Assembly: GCF_030651755.1 (NCBI RefSeq)
Contig: NZ_JAUSBZ010000152.1
Coordinates: 1 to 64,000 of the forward strand
Origin: Phenylobacterium sp.
Lineage (GTDB): Bacteria > Pseudomonadota > Alphaproteobacteria > Caulobacterales > Caulobacteraceae
DNA length: 64,000 nt
Reading direction: 5' to 3'
This document shows positions 9,161 to 18,889 of this stretch, one piece after another. Within the stretch, counting starts at the first letter, position 1. The number at the start of each line of letters is the position of its first letter. A program made the position numbers and the translations under genes. The notes under the pieces were generated by a model that was not told the DNA's origin, searched no databases, and saw only the letters and a list, made by a program, of their open reading frames with translations.

Positions 9161-11449
9161 ATGAGCGACGCCGAGAAACGCACCTTCACCGACGAGGAGG
9201 CGCTGAGCTTCCACCGTCTGCCCACCCCTGGGAAAATCGCCATCGTGCCGACCAAGCCGATGGCCACGCAGCGGGACCTCTCGCTGGCCTATTCCCCCGG
9301 CGTGGCCGTACCGGTGCTGGCGATCGCCGAGGATCCGGACAAGGCCTATGACTACACCTCCAAGGGCAACCTGGTGGCGGTCATCTCCAATGGCACGGCC
9401 ATCCTGGGCCTCGGCAATCTGGGGGCCCTGGCGTCCAAGCCGGTGATGGAGGGCAAGAGCGTCCTCTTCAAGCGCTTCGCCGATGTGGACTCCATCGATG
9501 TGGAGGTCTCGGCCACCGACGCCGACGAGATCATCACGGTGATCAAGAACATCGGCATCACCTATGGCGGCATCAATCTGGAGGACATCAAGTCCCCCGA
9601 ATGCTTCCGCATCGAGACCGAGCTGCAGGAGCTGCTCGACATCCCGGTCTTCCATGACGACCAGCATGGCACGGCGATCATTTCCTGCGCGGGCCTGCTC
9701 AACGCCTGCAAGATCACCGGGCGCAAGCTGTCCGAGGCCAAGGTGGTGCTGTGCGGCGCCGGCGCCGCGGGCATCGCCTCCCTCGAGCTGATGAAGGCCA
9801 TGGGGGTGCGGGCCGAGAACTGCATCGCCGTGGACAATACCGGCGTCATCTATCGTGGCCGGGCCGAAAACATGAACCAGTGGAAGTCGGCCCACGCCAT
9901 CGACACCGACAAGCGCACCCTGGCTGAGGCGCTGGACGGCGCCGACGTGTTCCTCGGCCTGTCGGTCAAGGGCGCGGTGACGCCGGAAATGGTCGCCTCC
10001 ATGGCGCCCAATCCGATCATCTTCGCCATGGCCAATCCCGATCCGGAGATCACGCCCGAAGAGGTTCATGCGGTCCGCAAGGACGCCATCATGGCGACGG
10101 GCCGCAGCGACTATCCCAACCAGGTCAACAACGTCCTGGGCTTCCCCTACATCTTCCGCGGCGCGCTGGACGTGCGCGCCCGGCGGGTGAACATGGAGAT
10201 GAAGATCGCCTGCGCCCAGGCGCTCGCGGCTCTGGCCCAGGAGGACGTGCCCGACGAGGTGGCCGCGGCCTATCACGGGGTGCAGCTGAAGTTCGGCCCG
10301 CAATACATCATCCCGAGCCCCTTCGATCCGCGGCTGATCTCCTACATCCCGCCCTTCGTGGCCCAGGCGGCCATGGACACCGGGGTGGCGCGCAAACCGA
10401 TCGAGGACATGGACGCCTATCGCGCCCAGCTGGCCCAGCGGCTCGATCCCACCGCGGCCTTCCTGCAGAAGCTGCAGGGCTCGGTCCTGTCGGGGCCAAA
10501 GAAGCGCGTGGTGTTCGCCGAGGGCGAGGAGCCCAGCGTGATCCGCGCGGCCTACGCCTTCCAGACCGCAGGGCTCGGCGAGGCGATCCTGGTGGGCCGT
10601 GACGAGCTGGTGGCCGAGAACATGCGCGCCGTGGGCCTCAGCCCCACCGACGCCAACCTGCGGGTGGTCAACGCCCGGACCTCCGACCACAATCCGGAGT
10701 TCGCCGAGTTCCTCTACAAGCGCCTGCAGCGTCAGGGCTATCTGATGCGCGACGTGCAGCGGCTGGTGAACCAGGACCGCAACACCTTCGCCGCCTGCAT
10801 GGTGGCGCTGGGCCATGCCGACGGAATGGTCACCGGGGTGACGCGCTCCTACGACCAGGTGCTGGACGAGGTCCTGCGGGTCATCGATCCGGCCCCGGCC
10901 GGGCGGGTCATGGGCATGTCGGTGCTGCTGGGCAAGGGCCACACCCTGTTCATCGCCGACAGCAATGTCACCGAAATGCCCGAGGCCGAGGACCTGGTGG
11001 AGATCGCCCTGGAGGCCGCCCAGGCCGTCAAGGCGCTGGGCTACACCCCGCGCCTGGCCTTCATGTCCTATTCCACCTTCGGCAATCCCATGGGCGACCG
11101 CTCCGAAAAGGTGCGCGAGGCCGTGGCCATGCTCGACGAGATGGAGCTCGACTTCGAGTACGAGGGCGAGATGCCGCCGTCCCTGGCCCTGGAGCCCGAG
11201 CGTCGCGGCAACTTCCCCTTCATGCGCCTGACCGGCCCGGCCAATGTGCTGATCATGCCGGCCATCCACTCGGCCTATATCTCCACCCAGCTGGTGCAGG
11301 CCTTTGGCGGCGCCACCCTGGTGGGCCCGATCCTGCTCGGCCTCGAAAAGTCGGTGCAGATCGCGCCCCTGTCCTCCTCGGTCACCCGCATCCTGCAGCT
11401 GGCGACGCTGGCGGCCTACGACCTGCGCCAGACCGAGGCGCCCCGCTGA
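9161..11449 (+). CDS. maeB: NADP-dependent malic enzyme with C-terminal phosphotransacetylase-like domain
   Basis: SPGVAVPVLAIAEDPDKAYDYTSKGNLVAVISNGTAILGLGNLGALASKPVMEGK; PTA-like region KKRVVFAEGEEPSVIRAAYAFQ... Confidence 0.95.
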   Translation: MSDAEKRTFTDEEALSFHRLPTPGKIAIVPTKPMATQRDLSLAYSPGVAVPVLAIAEDPDKAYDYTSKGNLVAVISNGTAILGLGNLGALASKPVMEGKSVLFKRFADVDSIDVEVSATDADEIITVIKNIGITYGGINLEDIKSPECFRIETELQELLDIPVFHDDQHGTAIISCAGLLNACKITGRKLSEAKVVLCGAGAAGIASLELMKAMGVRAENCIAVDNTGVIYRGRAENMNQWKSAHAIDTDKRTLAEALDGADVFLGLSVKGAVTPEMVASMAPNPIIFAMANPDPEITPEEVHAVRKDAIMATGRSDYPNQVNNVLGFPYIFRGALDVRARRVNMEMKIACAQALAALAQEDVPDEVAAAYHGVQLKFGPQYIIPSPFDPRLISYIPPFVAQAAMDTGVARKPIEDMDAYRAQLAQRLDPTAAFLQKLQGSVLSGPKKRVVFAEGEEPSVIRAAYAFQTAGLGEAILVGRDELVAENMRAVGLSPTDANLRVVNARTSDHNPEFAEFLYKRLQRQGYLMRDVQRLVNQDRNTFAACMVALGHADGMVTGVTRSYDQVLDEVLRVIDPAPAGRVMGMSVLLGKGHTLFIADSNVTEMPEAEDLVEIALEAAQAVKALGYTPRLAFMSYSTFGNPMGDRSEKVREAVAMLDEMELDFEYEGEMPPSLALEPERRGNFPFMRLTGPANVLIMPAIHSAYISTQLVQAFGGATLVGPILLGLEKSVQIAPLSSSVTRILQLATLAAYDLRQTEAPR

Positions 11450-11540
11450 TGACCCTCGGCGCCCGCCAGCACGCCTGACGGATCGCGCGCCTTCGGGGCG
11501 GCGGGCGATCCGCCGTCCGCCCCCCGAAGGAGTCCGCGCC

Positions 11541-12890
11541 ATGAGCGCCGCGCCTACACCCTCGACCCCGCCCCAAACTGAGGTGGGCCTCAGCCTGGGG
11601 ATCGACTTCGGCACCACCAACACCGTGCTCGCCCTGGCCGCGCCCGGCGCGCCGGCCCGCCTGGCGCGCTTTCCGGCGCCCGACGGCGACGTGTTCGCCT
11701 TCCGCTCGGCGCTGGCCTTCCATGCGCCGCCGGACCAGCCTGCCGAGCGCACGGTGGAGGCTGGCCCCTGGGCCATCGAGGCCTATGTGGAGGACCCGCT
11801 GGAGACCCGCTTCATCCAGTCCTTCAAGACCTTCGCCGCTTCGGCGAGCTTCACCGAGACCCAGATCCTGGGACGCCGCTACGCCTTTGAGGACCTGCTC
11901 TCGGCCTTCCTGTTCAAGCTGCGCGAACATGGGGGTGAGACCCTGGCCCACCTGCCCGCCCGGGTGATCGTCGGGCGCCCCGTCACCTTCGCCGGCGCCG
12001 CGCCTGATCCGCGCCTGGCGCTGTCGCGCTACGAGACGGCCTTCGCCCGACTGGGATTCTCCGAAATCCTCTATGTCTATGAGCCGGTGGGCGCAGCCTT
12101 CTTCTTCGCCCGCACGCTGAAGGCCGACGCCACCGTCCTGGTGGGCGACTTCGGCGGCGGCACCAGCGACTTCTCCATCATCCGCTTCAAGCGCGATGGC
12201 GAAGGCGCGTTCCGGGCCGAGCCGCTGGGGCGTTCAGGCGTTGGCGTGGCCGGCGACGCCTTTGACTACCGGATCATCGACCAGCTGGTGTCGCCGGCGC
12301 TCGGCAAGGGGTCCAGCTACAGGACCTTCGGCAAGACCCTGCCCATCCCCAACCGCTATTACTCGGCCTTCGCCCGCTGGGACCAGCTGGCCCTGTTGCG
12401 GGCCTCCCGGGACATGCGCGAGATCCGCAAGCTCGAGCGCGAGGCCGTGGAGCCTGAGAAGATCGCCCGGCTGATCGAAATCCTCGACGACAACCACGCC
12501 TATCCCCTCTACCGGGCCGTCTCGCGGCTGAAGGAGACCCTGTCGCGGCAGGGTCAGGCGCGCTTTTCCTTCGAGGCCGGCGGGGTCTCCATCGTCCGCG
12601 ATGTGGCGCGGGGGGAGTTCGAATCCTGGATCGCCCCGGAACTGGGCAAGATCGAAGGCGCGGTGGACGAGGCCCTGGCGGGCGCTGGCCTGAACCCGGA
12701 CGGGATCGACCGGGTCTTCCTCACCGGCGGCTCATCCCTGGTGCCGGCGGTCCGCGCCATCTTCAACCGCCGCTTCGCGCCTGAAAAAATCGAGACCGGC
12801 GGGGAGCTGGAGTCCATCGCCTCGGGCCTGGCCCTCATGGGCCACGAACCCGACCTCGCCCGCTGGGGCGAGCGGGCAGTGATCGCTTAA
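11541..12890 (+). CDS. Hsp70-family protein (YegD-like)
   Basis: LSLGIDFGTTNTVLALAAPGAPARLARFPAPDGD; VLVGDFGGGTSDFSIIRF; RVFLTGGSSLVPAVRAIF. Confidence 0.85.
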   Translation: MSAAPTPSTPPQTEVGLSLGIDFGTTNTVLALAAPGAPARLARFPAPDGDVFAFRSALAFHAPPDQPAERTVEAGPWAIEAYVEDPLETRFIQSFKTFAASASFTETQILGRRYAFEDLLSAFLFKLREHGGETLAHLPARVIVGRPVTFAGAAPDPRLALSRYETAFARLGFSEILYVYEPVGAAFFFARTLKADATVLVGDFGGGTSDFSIIRFKRDGEGAFRAEPLGRSGVGVAGDAFDYRIIDQLVSPALGKGSSYRTFGKTLPIPNRYYSAFARWDQLALLRASRDMREIRKLEREAVEPEKIARLIEILDDNHAYPLYRAVSRLKETLSRQGQARFSFEAGGVSIVRDVARGEFESWIAPELGKIEGAVDEALAGAGLNPDGIDRVFLTGGSSLVPAVRAIFNRRFAPEKIETGGELESIASGLALMGHEPDLARWGERAVIA

Positions 12891-12897
12891 AGCTGGA

Positions 12898-12943
12898 CGC
12901 GCGTTTCGATCCGATAACCGGTTCCCACTTATCGGAACGCGCT
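12898..12943. repeat. dispersed imperfect palindrome, copy 2 (reverse orientation to 4306..4351)
   Basis: gcgtttcgatccgataaccggttcccacttatcggaacgcgct, reverse complement of copy 1 with few changes; abuts the phoD stop codon. Confidence 0.8.
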
Positions 12944-14530
12944 CTAGGCCGGAACCACCACCGCCTCGCCATTGGGCACGACCAGCTTCGCCCGGGTGCT
13001 GACGGCGCCGCCGGGCGCGCTGACCCTGTCCATCACCCGGAAGGCGGTCTCGAAGCGCTCGGCCGTCACGTCGCAGAGCATGTAGCCGCGCTGGGAGTTG
13101 TTGAACTTCAGCTGCGGATTGGCCGCCTGGACCTGCGCCATCCGTGGCGACTGATCGCTCCCATCGCCGCCAGAGGTGATGGAGGTGGCGACGAACTCGG
13201 TGGCGATGGCCCGTGGCTCAGGGTTGCGGCCGTCCAGGTGCAGCTCGCCGGCATAGTTCTGATGCTCGTCACCGGTCAGCACCACGGGATTGGCCACCCG
13301 GCGGTCGCGGATATGACGCAGTAGCCGGGCCCGCGGCGTCCGGTAGCCGCCCCAGGAGTCGGGATTGACCATGTAGCCGGGGCCGGGATCGCGATCGAGG
13401 TCCATCATCATCACCTGCTGGGCCAGGAGGTTCCAGCGGGCGGGCGAAGATGACAGGCTGTCGAACAGGAACTGTTCCTGCGCCGCCCCCAGCATCTCGG
13501 CCTGCGCCCGCTCCAGTTCGTTGCAGGCGCCCCAGCGGCCGCCACAGGGGTGCTCGGTGCGATACTGCCGGGTGTCCAGCAGGTTCAGCCGTAGCAGGGT
13601 TCCATAATCGGCCCGCCGGTAGAGCCGCATGGCCGGGCCGGCCGGGAAGGCCGAGCGCCGCAGGGGCATGTGCTCGTAATAGGCCTGCATGGCCGACTGC
13701 TGACGCAGGCGGAAGATGGCCGGGTCGGTTCCGTCCTGATCGAGGTCGGCGGCCCAGTTGTTGTCGATCTCGTGGTCGTCCCAGGTGACGAACCAGGCGG
13801 CCGCGGCGTGGCTGGCCTGCAGGTCGGGGTCCATCTTGTACTGGGCGTAGCGCCGCCGATAGTCATCCAGGCTGTAGGTCTCCTGACCCACATGCTGGCG
13901 CTGATTGGCCTGGGGGCCGGCTGCGGAGTTCCCCACCCGGGCCGAGCGCCCCTCATAGATGTAGTCGCCGTAGCAGAAGACGAAGTCGAGCTCGTCCTCC
14001 TCCGCCAGGCGCCGGTGGGCGGTGTAAAAGCCCTGCTCGTAGTGCTGGCAGCCGACCACGCCGAAACGGACCCGGGCCAGGCTCGCCCCGGCCGCGGGCG
14101 TCGTGCGGGCCCGGCCTGCGAGACTACGCTCGGCGCCGGCCATGAACCGGTAGTGATAGGTCCGCGCCGGCGAGAGGCCGGCCACCTCCACATGAACCGC
14201 ATGGGCGAGCTCGGGCCTCGCCACGGTCTCACCTCCGGCGGCGATACGGGTGAAGGCCTCGTCCTCGGCCACCTCCCAGCTGACCGGCACGGGGCGGGCG
14301 GGCATGCCGTAGCCGACCGCCAGGGGGTCGGGCGCCAGCCGCGTCCAGATGACGAAGCCGTCGGGGGCCGGGTCGCCGGCCGCCAGGCCCAGCTGGAACG
14401 GATAGTCGGCGAACACCGGCTGGGCCTGCGCCTGACGGGGGTCGAGCGCCGGGGCCAGGAGCGCGCCCAGGCCTCCGGCCAGCATCCGCCGGCGCGACAG
14501 GGTCAGGGCTCGAATAGTGTGGTCGTCCAT
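12944..14530 (-). CDS. phoD: PhoD-type alkaline phosphatase/phosphodiesterase with Tat-like signal
   Basis: LSRRRMLAGGLGALL twin-arginine; FQLGLAAGDPAPDGFVIWTRLAPDPLA; FVFCYGDYIYEG; WFVTWDDHEIDNNWA. Confidence 0.92.
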   Translation of the reverse strand: MDDHTIRALTLSRRRMLAGGLGALLAPALDPRQAQAQPVFADYPFQLGLAAGDPAPDGFVIWTRLAPDPLAVGYGMPARPVPVSWEVAEDEAFTRIAAGGETVARPELAHAVHVEVAGLSPARTYHYRFMAGAERSLAGRARTTPAAGASLARVRFGVVGCQHYEQGFYTAHRRLAEEDELDFVFCYGDYIYEGRSARVGNSAAGPQANQRQHVGQETYSLDDYRRRYAQYKMDPDLQASHAAAAWFVTWDDHEIDNNWAADLDQDGTDPAIFRLRQQSAMQAYYEHMPLRRSAFPAGPAMRLYRRADYGTLLRLNLLDTRQYRTEHPCGGRWGACNELERAQAEMLGAAQEQFLFDSLSSSPARWNLLAQQVMMMDLDRDPGPGYMVNPDSWGGYRTPRARLLRHIRDRRVANPVVLTGDEHQNYAGELHLDGRNPEPRAIATEFVATSITSGGDGSDQSPRMAQVQAANPQLKFNNSQRGYMLCDVTAERFETAFRVMDRVSAPGGAVSTRAKLVVPNGEAVVVPA

Positions 14531-14584
14531 GCGCCCCTCCCCAGACAGCGCTCTTGTCTAACCTCAGTCCATGACGGCCGTGAG

Positions 14585-15832
14585 TCAGGTCTCCCGCAGG
14601 CCAAGCGCCGCCAGGGCCTCATCGGCGGCCCGCAGGCCGCTCTCCCACGCGCCATGGGCGGTGGAGAAGGATTTGGTTGAGGTGGCCTCGCCGGCGAAAA
14701 ACAGGCGGCCATCGACCGGCTCGGCCAAGGCCCGCCTGGCCGCCGCGCAGCCCGGCAAGGCGTGGGAGTAGGCGCCCAGGACCCAGGGATCGGCGCCCCA
14801 GCGGGTCTCGGCCAGGGGCTGCAGCTGGGCGCGCACATCGGCGCCGTAACAGGCGACCAGCTCGTCGATGGCGAAGGCCGTGGCTGCGCCAGGCCCCTCG
14901 GCCGACAGCGCCCGGGCGTGGTCGCCGCCGAAATAGGCCTCGATCACCGGCCGCCCCAGGGGCCGGAGATAGTAGCTGCCGGTCGCCGCCCGGTCGGTGG
15001 CGCCCCAGCGGTGGCTCTCCCGCGGGAAGACCTCCGGCGCGGAGGGCCGCAGGAACACCTTCTCGGCCTGGCCCAGCGGCAGGCCCGTGGCGGCGTCCAC
15101 CTTGGCCGGCAGGCGGGGATGGATGCGGATGGCCTCCTGGGCGATCAGCGCGCTGGAGACGGTCACCACCGCGGCCCTGGCGGTGATGGTTCCCCGGGCG
15201 GTCTCCAGCCTGAGCCTCGAGCCCTCATGGTCGATGGACAGCACCGCGCAGTGGGGCACGATCAGGGACCGGGGGGCGAGGCCGCAGATCGCCGCCCCAT
15301 AGCCGTCAGGCGCCCGCCAGTTCACGCCGGTATCGGAAAAGGCCCCATAGTCCTGCACCGAGACCTGGGAGAGGGACGCGCCGTTATAATAGGCGCTGAA
15401 GGCCTCCAGCATCGGATGCCAGCGCGTCGCCCGCGGGGGCAGGTGGGCGATGGCGCGGCCCTCCTGTCCCGCCCGGGCGGCCTGTTCGAGGGCGGCTTCA
15501 AAGTCCTGCATGGCGCTGGCGAAGGCGGCCTGATCCTCAGGCGTCAGGCTCTGATTGGCCTCGGGGCGGCTCCAGGCCGGCGTCGTGCGGTCCAGCGCCA
15601 CGCCGGCCCGGGCGAACAGGGTCGCCAGCGGATTGCGATCGGCGCTGTGCAGCCAGCCGCACCCCAGGTCGAGGGGCAGGTCCGGGCGGGCCGCCAGGGT
15701 GTGAGCCCGGCCGCCGATGCGGCCCTGCCCCTCCAGGACGACCACCGAAAGGGCTGCGCGGGACAGGCGCGCCGCCGCCGCGAGGCCAGCGGCTCCGGCC
15801 CCGACCACAACAACATCGAACGCATCCTGCAT
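14585..15832 (-). CDS. FAD-dependent amine oxidase family protein
   Basis: VVVVGAGAAGLAAAARLSRAALSVVVLEGQGRIGGRAHT; C-terminal RLFFAGEATSTKSFSTAHGAWESGLRAADE. Confidence 0.9.
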   Translation of the reverse strand: MQDAFDVVVVGAGAAGLAAAARLSRAALSVVVLEGQGRIGGRAHTLAARPDLPLDLGCGWLHSADRNPLATLFARAGVALDRTTPAWSRPEANQSLTPEDQAAFASAMQDFEAALEQAARAGQEGRAIAHLPPRATRWHPMLEAFSAYYNGASLSQVSVQDYGAFSDTGVNWRAPDGYGAAICGLAPRSLIVPHCAVLSIDHEGSRLRLETARGTITARAAVVTVSSALIAQEAIRIHPRLPAKVDAATGLPLGQAEKVFLRPSAPEVFPRESHRWGATDRAATGSYYLRPLGRPVIEAYFGGDHARALSAEGPGAATAFAIDELVACYGADVRAQLQPLAETRWGADPWVLGAYSHALPGCAAARRALAEPVDGRLFFAGEATSTKSFSTAHGAWESGLRAADEALAALGLRET

Positions 15833-15886
15833 GCCGCGACTAGGCAGGTTCTACGGCCAAGGTTCAACCCCCGGCGTCGAATCGTC

Positions 15887-18700
15887 TCAGGGCGCCGCAG
15901 CGCCCAGGTCCGTGGCCTCCAGGTCCAGCTCCGCCGCCGGTATTCGCCGCAGGTCCGGCGCCCGGCTCCGCAGGCCTTCGATGAAGGCTTCGGCGTCGCC
16001 GACGACGATCACCGCCGCGTCGCCCGGCGACAGGCGCTGGGCGGCGAAGGCGCGGACCTCATCGGCGGTCACCGCCTGGACCTTGGCGGTATAGGCGCTG
16101 ATCTCCTCCAGGGGGACGTCTTGCAGGGCCATCTCCCCCAGCACCCCGCCCAGGCCGCCGGCGGTGCCCAGGGCGCGACCAAAGGCGCCGATCAACACCG
16201 ACTTGCGCGCGGTCAGCTCTTCGGTGGTCACGGGGTCGGCGGCCAGTCGCGTCATCTCCGCGGAGATCAGGTCGACCACCTCGGGGGCGGACTCGTTCTT
16301 GGTCTGGGCCTGGGCCTGGAAGGCGCCGGTGGTCCGCCGGGCCGACAGCCCCGATCCCGCCCCATAGGAGAGGCCGCGCTTGATGCGGATCTCCTGGTTC
16401 AGCCGGGCCGAATAGCCGCCGCCCAGGACCGAATTGGCGACGATGGCCGGATAGTAGGCCCCGTCCCGGCGGGATATGGCCGGCTTGGCCAGACGGACAG
16501 CGGCCTGGCCTGCGCCGGGCAGGTCGATCACCACCACCTGCCGCCGGGCGGCCGGGGCGATCTGGGGCTGGGCCGGCAGGGCCTCCGTCGGCCGCGCCCA
16601 ATCGGCGAAGGCCTGGCGGGCGAGGGCGAACCCCTGTTCCGGAGAGACATCGCCGCTCAGAACCAGAATGGCGTTGTCGGGCCGGAAGTGTCGGTCATGC
16701 AGGGTCTTCAGGCTTTCCGGCGTCAGCCGGGGCAGCGAGGCGGGCGTCCCATCGGCCGGGTGGCCAAAGGCCGTGCCGGCGAAGATCACCGGACCCACGG
16801 CCATGGCCGAGAGCTGGCCGGGATCCTCATAGGCCACAGACATGCCATCCAGAGCCTGGGTGGTCTGACGCTCCAGCTCTTCGGGGGCGAAGGCGGGATT
16901 GCGCACCACGTCCGACAGGATGGCGAAGGCCGGCTCCACCTTGTCGGACATGGAGGTCAGGCTGACGCTGACCGATTCCAGCCCCGCCGAGGAGGACAGG
17001 CTGGCGCCCAGGGCCTCGATCTGCTGGGCGATCTGCGGCGCCGTGCGGGTGGTGGTCCCCTCGGTGAGCATGGCCGCGGTCATGGACATGGCGCCGGCCA
17101 GACCTTGCGGGTCGGCCCAGGCGCCGGCGCGTACGATCAGGGCCGCCGAGACCAGGGGCAGGTCGCTGGAGCGGGCGACAATCACCCGCAAGCCATTGTC
17201 GAGGACCATCTGGGCCGGGGTGGGCAGCACCGGGTCCGCCGGCTCGCCCACCGGCGGGGGCGCCTGGCGTTCGGACTCCGGCGCCAGGGTGACAATCTCC
17301 CCGTCAAAGGCCACGGGCTGGGCCGCGGGCGGCGCAGGCTCGACGGCGGCCTGCCCCGCCGGACGTTCTGACTCCGGGCGATAGCGGATGGTCATCCGCC
17401 GGTCGGCGGCGAGGTATGTCTGCGCCACCCGCTGGACGTCGGCGCCGGTGACGGCGGCCAGCTCCGCCAGCTCCGTATTGGCCTTGGCCGGGTCGCCTTG
17501 GGTCGCCCAGGCATAGCCGAGCGCGAAGGCGCGGCCATCGACGGTTTCGCGCTCGCGCAGGGCGCCGGTGACCAGCTCGTTGCGGGCCTCATTCAATTCG
17601 GCCTCAGTGGGCGGGGCCTCCCGCAGGCGGGCGACCTGGGCCAGCAGGGCGGCCTCGCCGGCCTCCACGGTCTGCCCGCTGGAGAGGATGGCGCCGACGG
17701 CGAACAGGCCCGGCTGCTGCGGCAGGTCGGCCTGGGAGAAGGCCTCCACGGCGATCTGCTGCTCATAGACCAGGCTGTTATAGAGCCGCGAGGACTTGCC
17801 GGCCGACAGGATGGCGTCCAGCACCTTGAGCGCCGGGGCGTCCGCGCTGGCGGCCTCGGCGCCCAGCCAGGTCAGGACCACGGCGGGCAGAGGCACATTG
17901 GGGCCATAGCCGTCATAGACGCCGGGTCCGGTGCGCGCAGGCTCCACCGCATCCACCCGCTTGAGGGGCGTCTCCGGGGTCTTCAGAGGCGCGAAATACT
18001 TGTCCACCCAGGCGTCGAGCTGGGCCTCATTGAAATTGCCGATGACGATCAGGACGGCGTTGTCGGGGCGGTAATAGTCCCGGTGGAAGGCCCGCACATC
18101 GTCGATGGTGGCGGCGTCCAGCTCGGCGATGGAGCCGATGCCCGGCCGCCTGTAGGGATGCTCCTGGAAGCTCGCCTGCGGGATCATCAGGCCAAAGAGG
18201 CGGCCATAGGGGGCGGCGAGGATGCGCTGGCGCAGCTCCTCCTTCACCACGTCCCGTTCGGAGTTGAAGATCTCGGCGTCCACCACCAGGGAGCCCAGCC
18301 GCTCGGCCTCGGCCCAGAGCAGACGCTCCAGATGGTTGGCGGGGACCACCTCGTAATAGTTGGTGAAATCATCCCAGGTGGACGCATTGTTGAACCCGCC
18401 CACGTCCTCGGTCATGCGGTCCAGGGTCTCGGACGGCATGTTGCGGGTGGCCTTGAACATCATGTGTTCAAAGAGGTGGGCGAAGCCCGAGCGCCCCTCC
18501 GGGTCGTCCTTGGAGCCGACCCCGTACCAGACCTGCACCGTCACATTGGGCGTGGTGGCGTCCACCCCGCTCAGCACCCGCAGGCCGTTGTCCAGCACCC
18601 GCTCGCGATAGGTGATCGGCGGAATGTCGGCGGCCTGGACGGCCATCGGCGCGGCCAGCAGAACGGCGGCCAGGGCGATGCGGGTGAAGGCGCGAAACAT
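15887..18700 (-). CDS. M16 (pitrilysin) family metallopeptidase, two M16 repeats, secreted
   Basis: FAHLFEHMMFKATRNMPSETLDRMTEDVGGFNNASTWDDFTNYYEVVP (HxxEH); signal MFRAFTRIALAAVLLAAPMAVQA; the second repeat lacks HxxEH. Confidence 0.92.
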   Translation of the reverse strand: MFRAFTRIALAAVLLAAPMAVQAADIPPITYRERVLDNGLRVLSGVDATTPNVTVQVWYGVGSKDDPEGRSGFAHLFEHMMFKATRNMPSETLDRMTEDVGGFNNASTWDDFTNYYEVVPANHLERLLWAEAERLGSLVVDAEIFNSERDVVKEELRQRILAAPYGRLFGLMIPQASFQEHPYRRPGIGSIAELDAATIDDVRAFHRDYYRPDNAVLIVIGNFNEAQLDAWVDKYFAPLKTPETPLKRVDAVEPARTGPGVYDGYGPNVPLPAVVLTWLGAEAASADAPALKVLDAILSAGKSSRLYNSLVYEQQIAVEAFSQADLPQQPGLFAVGAILSSGQTVEAGEAALLAQVARLREAPPTEAELNEARNELVTGALRERETVDGRAFALGYAWATQGDPAKANTELAELAAVTGADVQRVAQTYLAADRRMTIRYRPESERPAGQAAVEPAPPAAQPVAFDGEIVTLAPESERQAPPPVGEPADPVLPTPAQMVLDNGLRVIVARSSDLPLVSAALIVRAGAWADPQGLAGAMSMTAAMLTEGTTTRTAPQIAQQIEALGASLSSSAGLESVSVSLTSMSDKVEPAFAILSDVVRNPAFAPEELERQTTQALDGMSVAYEDPGQLSAMAVGPVIFAGTAFGHPADGTPASLPRLTPESLKTLHDRHFRPDNAILVLSGDVSPEQGFALARQAFADWARPTEALPAQPQIAPAARRQVVVIDLPGAGQAAVRLAKPAISRRDGAYYPAIVANSVLGGGYSARLNQEIRIKRGLSYGAGSGLSARRTTGAFQAQAQTKNESAPEVVDLISAEMTRLAADPVTTEELTARKSVLIGAFGRALGTAGGLGGVLGEMALQDVPLEEISAYTAKVQAVTADEVRAFAAQRLSPGDAAVIVVGDAEAFIEGLRSRAPDLRRIPAAELDLEATDLGAAAP

Positions 18701-18770
18701 GGCGGGCTCCGGAACAGTCGAAGCCAAATCCATAGCATCCTGAGCGGCCCGCGGAAGCCGGCGCGTCGGG

Positions 18771-18870
18771 AGGCGACGCGAAGGACACAAAGGGAGGCGA
18801 AGAACACAAAGATGAGGCCGCCGACACCTTCGTGTCCCTGGCTCGTCTTCGTGTCCTTCGTGTCCCTGTC
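18771..18870 (-). repeat. dispersed GACACGAAGGACACGAAG / TTTGTGTCCTTCGCG repeat, copy A
   Basis: Reverse complement matches the 38290 copy, including ggacacgaaggtgtcggcggcctc. Confidence 0.8.
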
Positions 18871-18889
18871 TTTTTGAAGCGCTAGGCGC

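Noticed and set aside
9062-11776. 904-aa minus-strand ORF antisense to maeB
   Set aside because: Composition (G/H/D/Q-rich, no domains) is typical of a shadow ORF in high-GC DNA; the + strand encodes an unmistakable malic enzyme.
14762-17371. 869-aa + strand ORF across the amine oxidase and M16 peptidase genes
   Set aside because: Spans two clear minus-strand genes; GC-skewed shadow ORF.
15887-18700. Loss of HxxEH in the second M16 repeat as a sign of decay
   Set aside because: An inactive second M16 half is usual in fused two-repeat pitrilysin-like proteins.
18771-18870. Repeats of GACACGAAG considered as a CRISPR-like array, and the small ORFs they encode (RDTKDTKG...RRTQRRG) as genes
   Set aside because: No regular repeat-spacer spacing and no cas genes; the ORFs are translations of the dispersed repeat.
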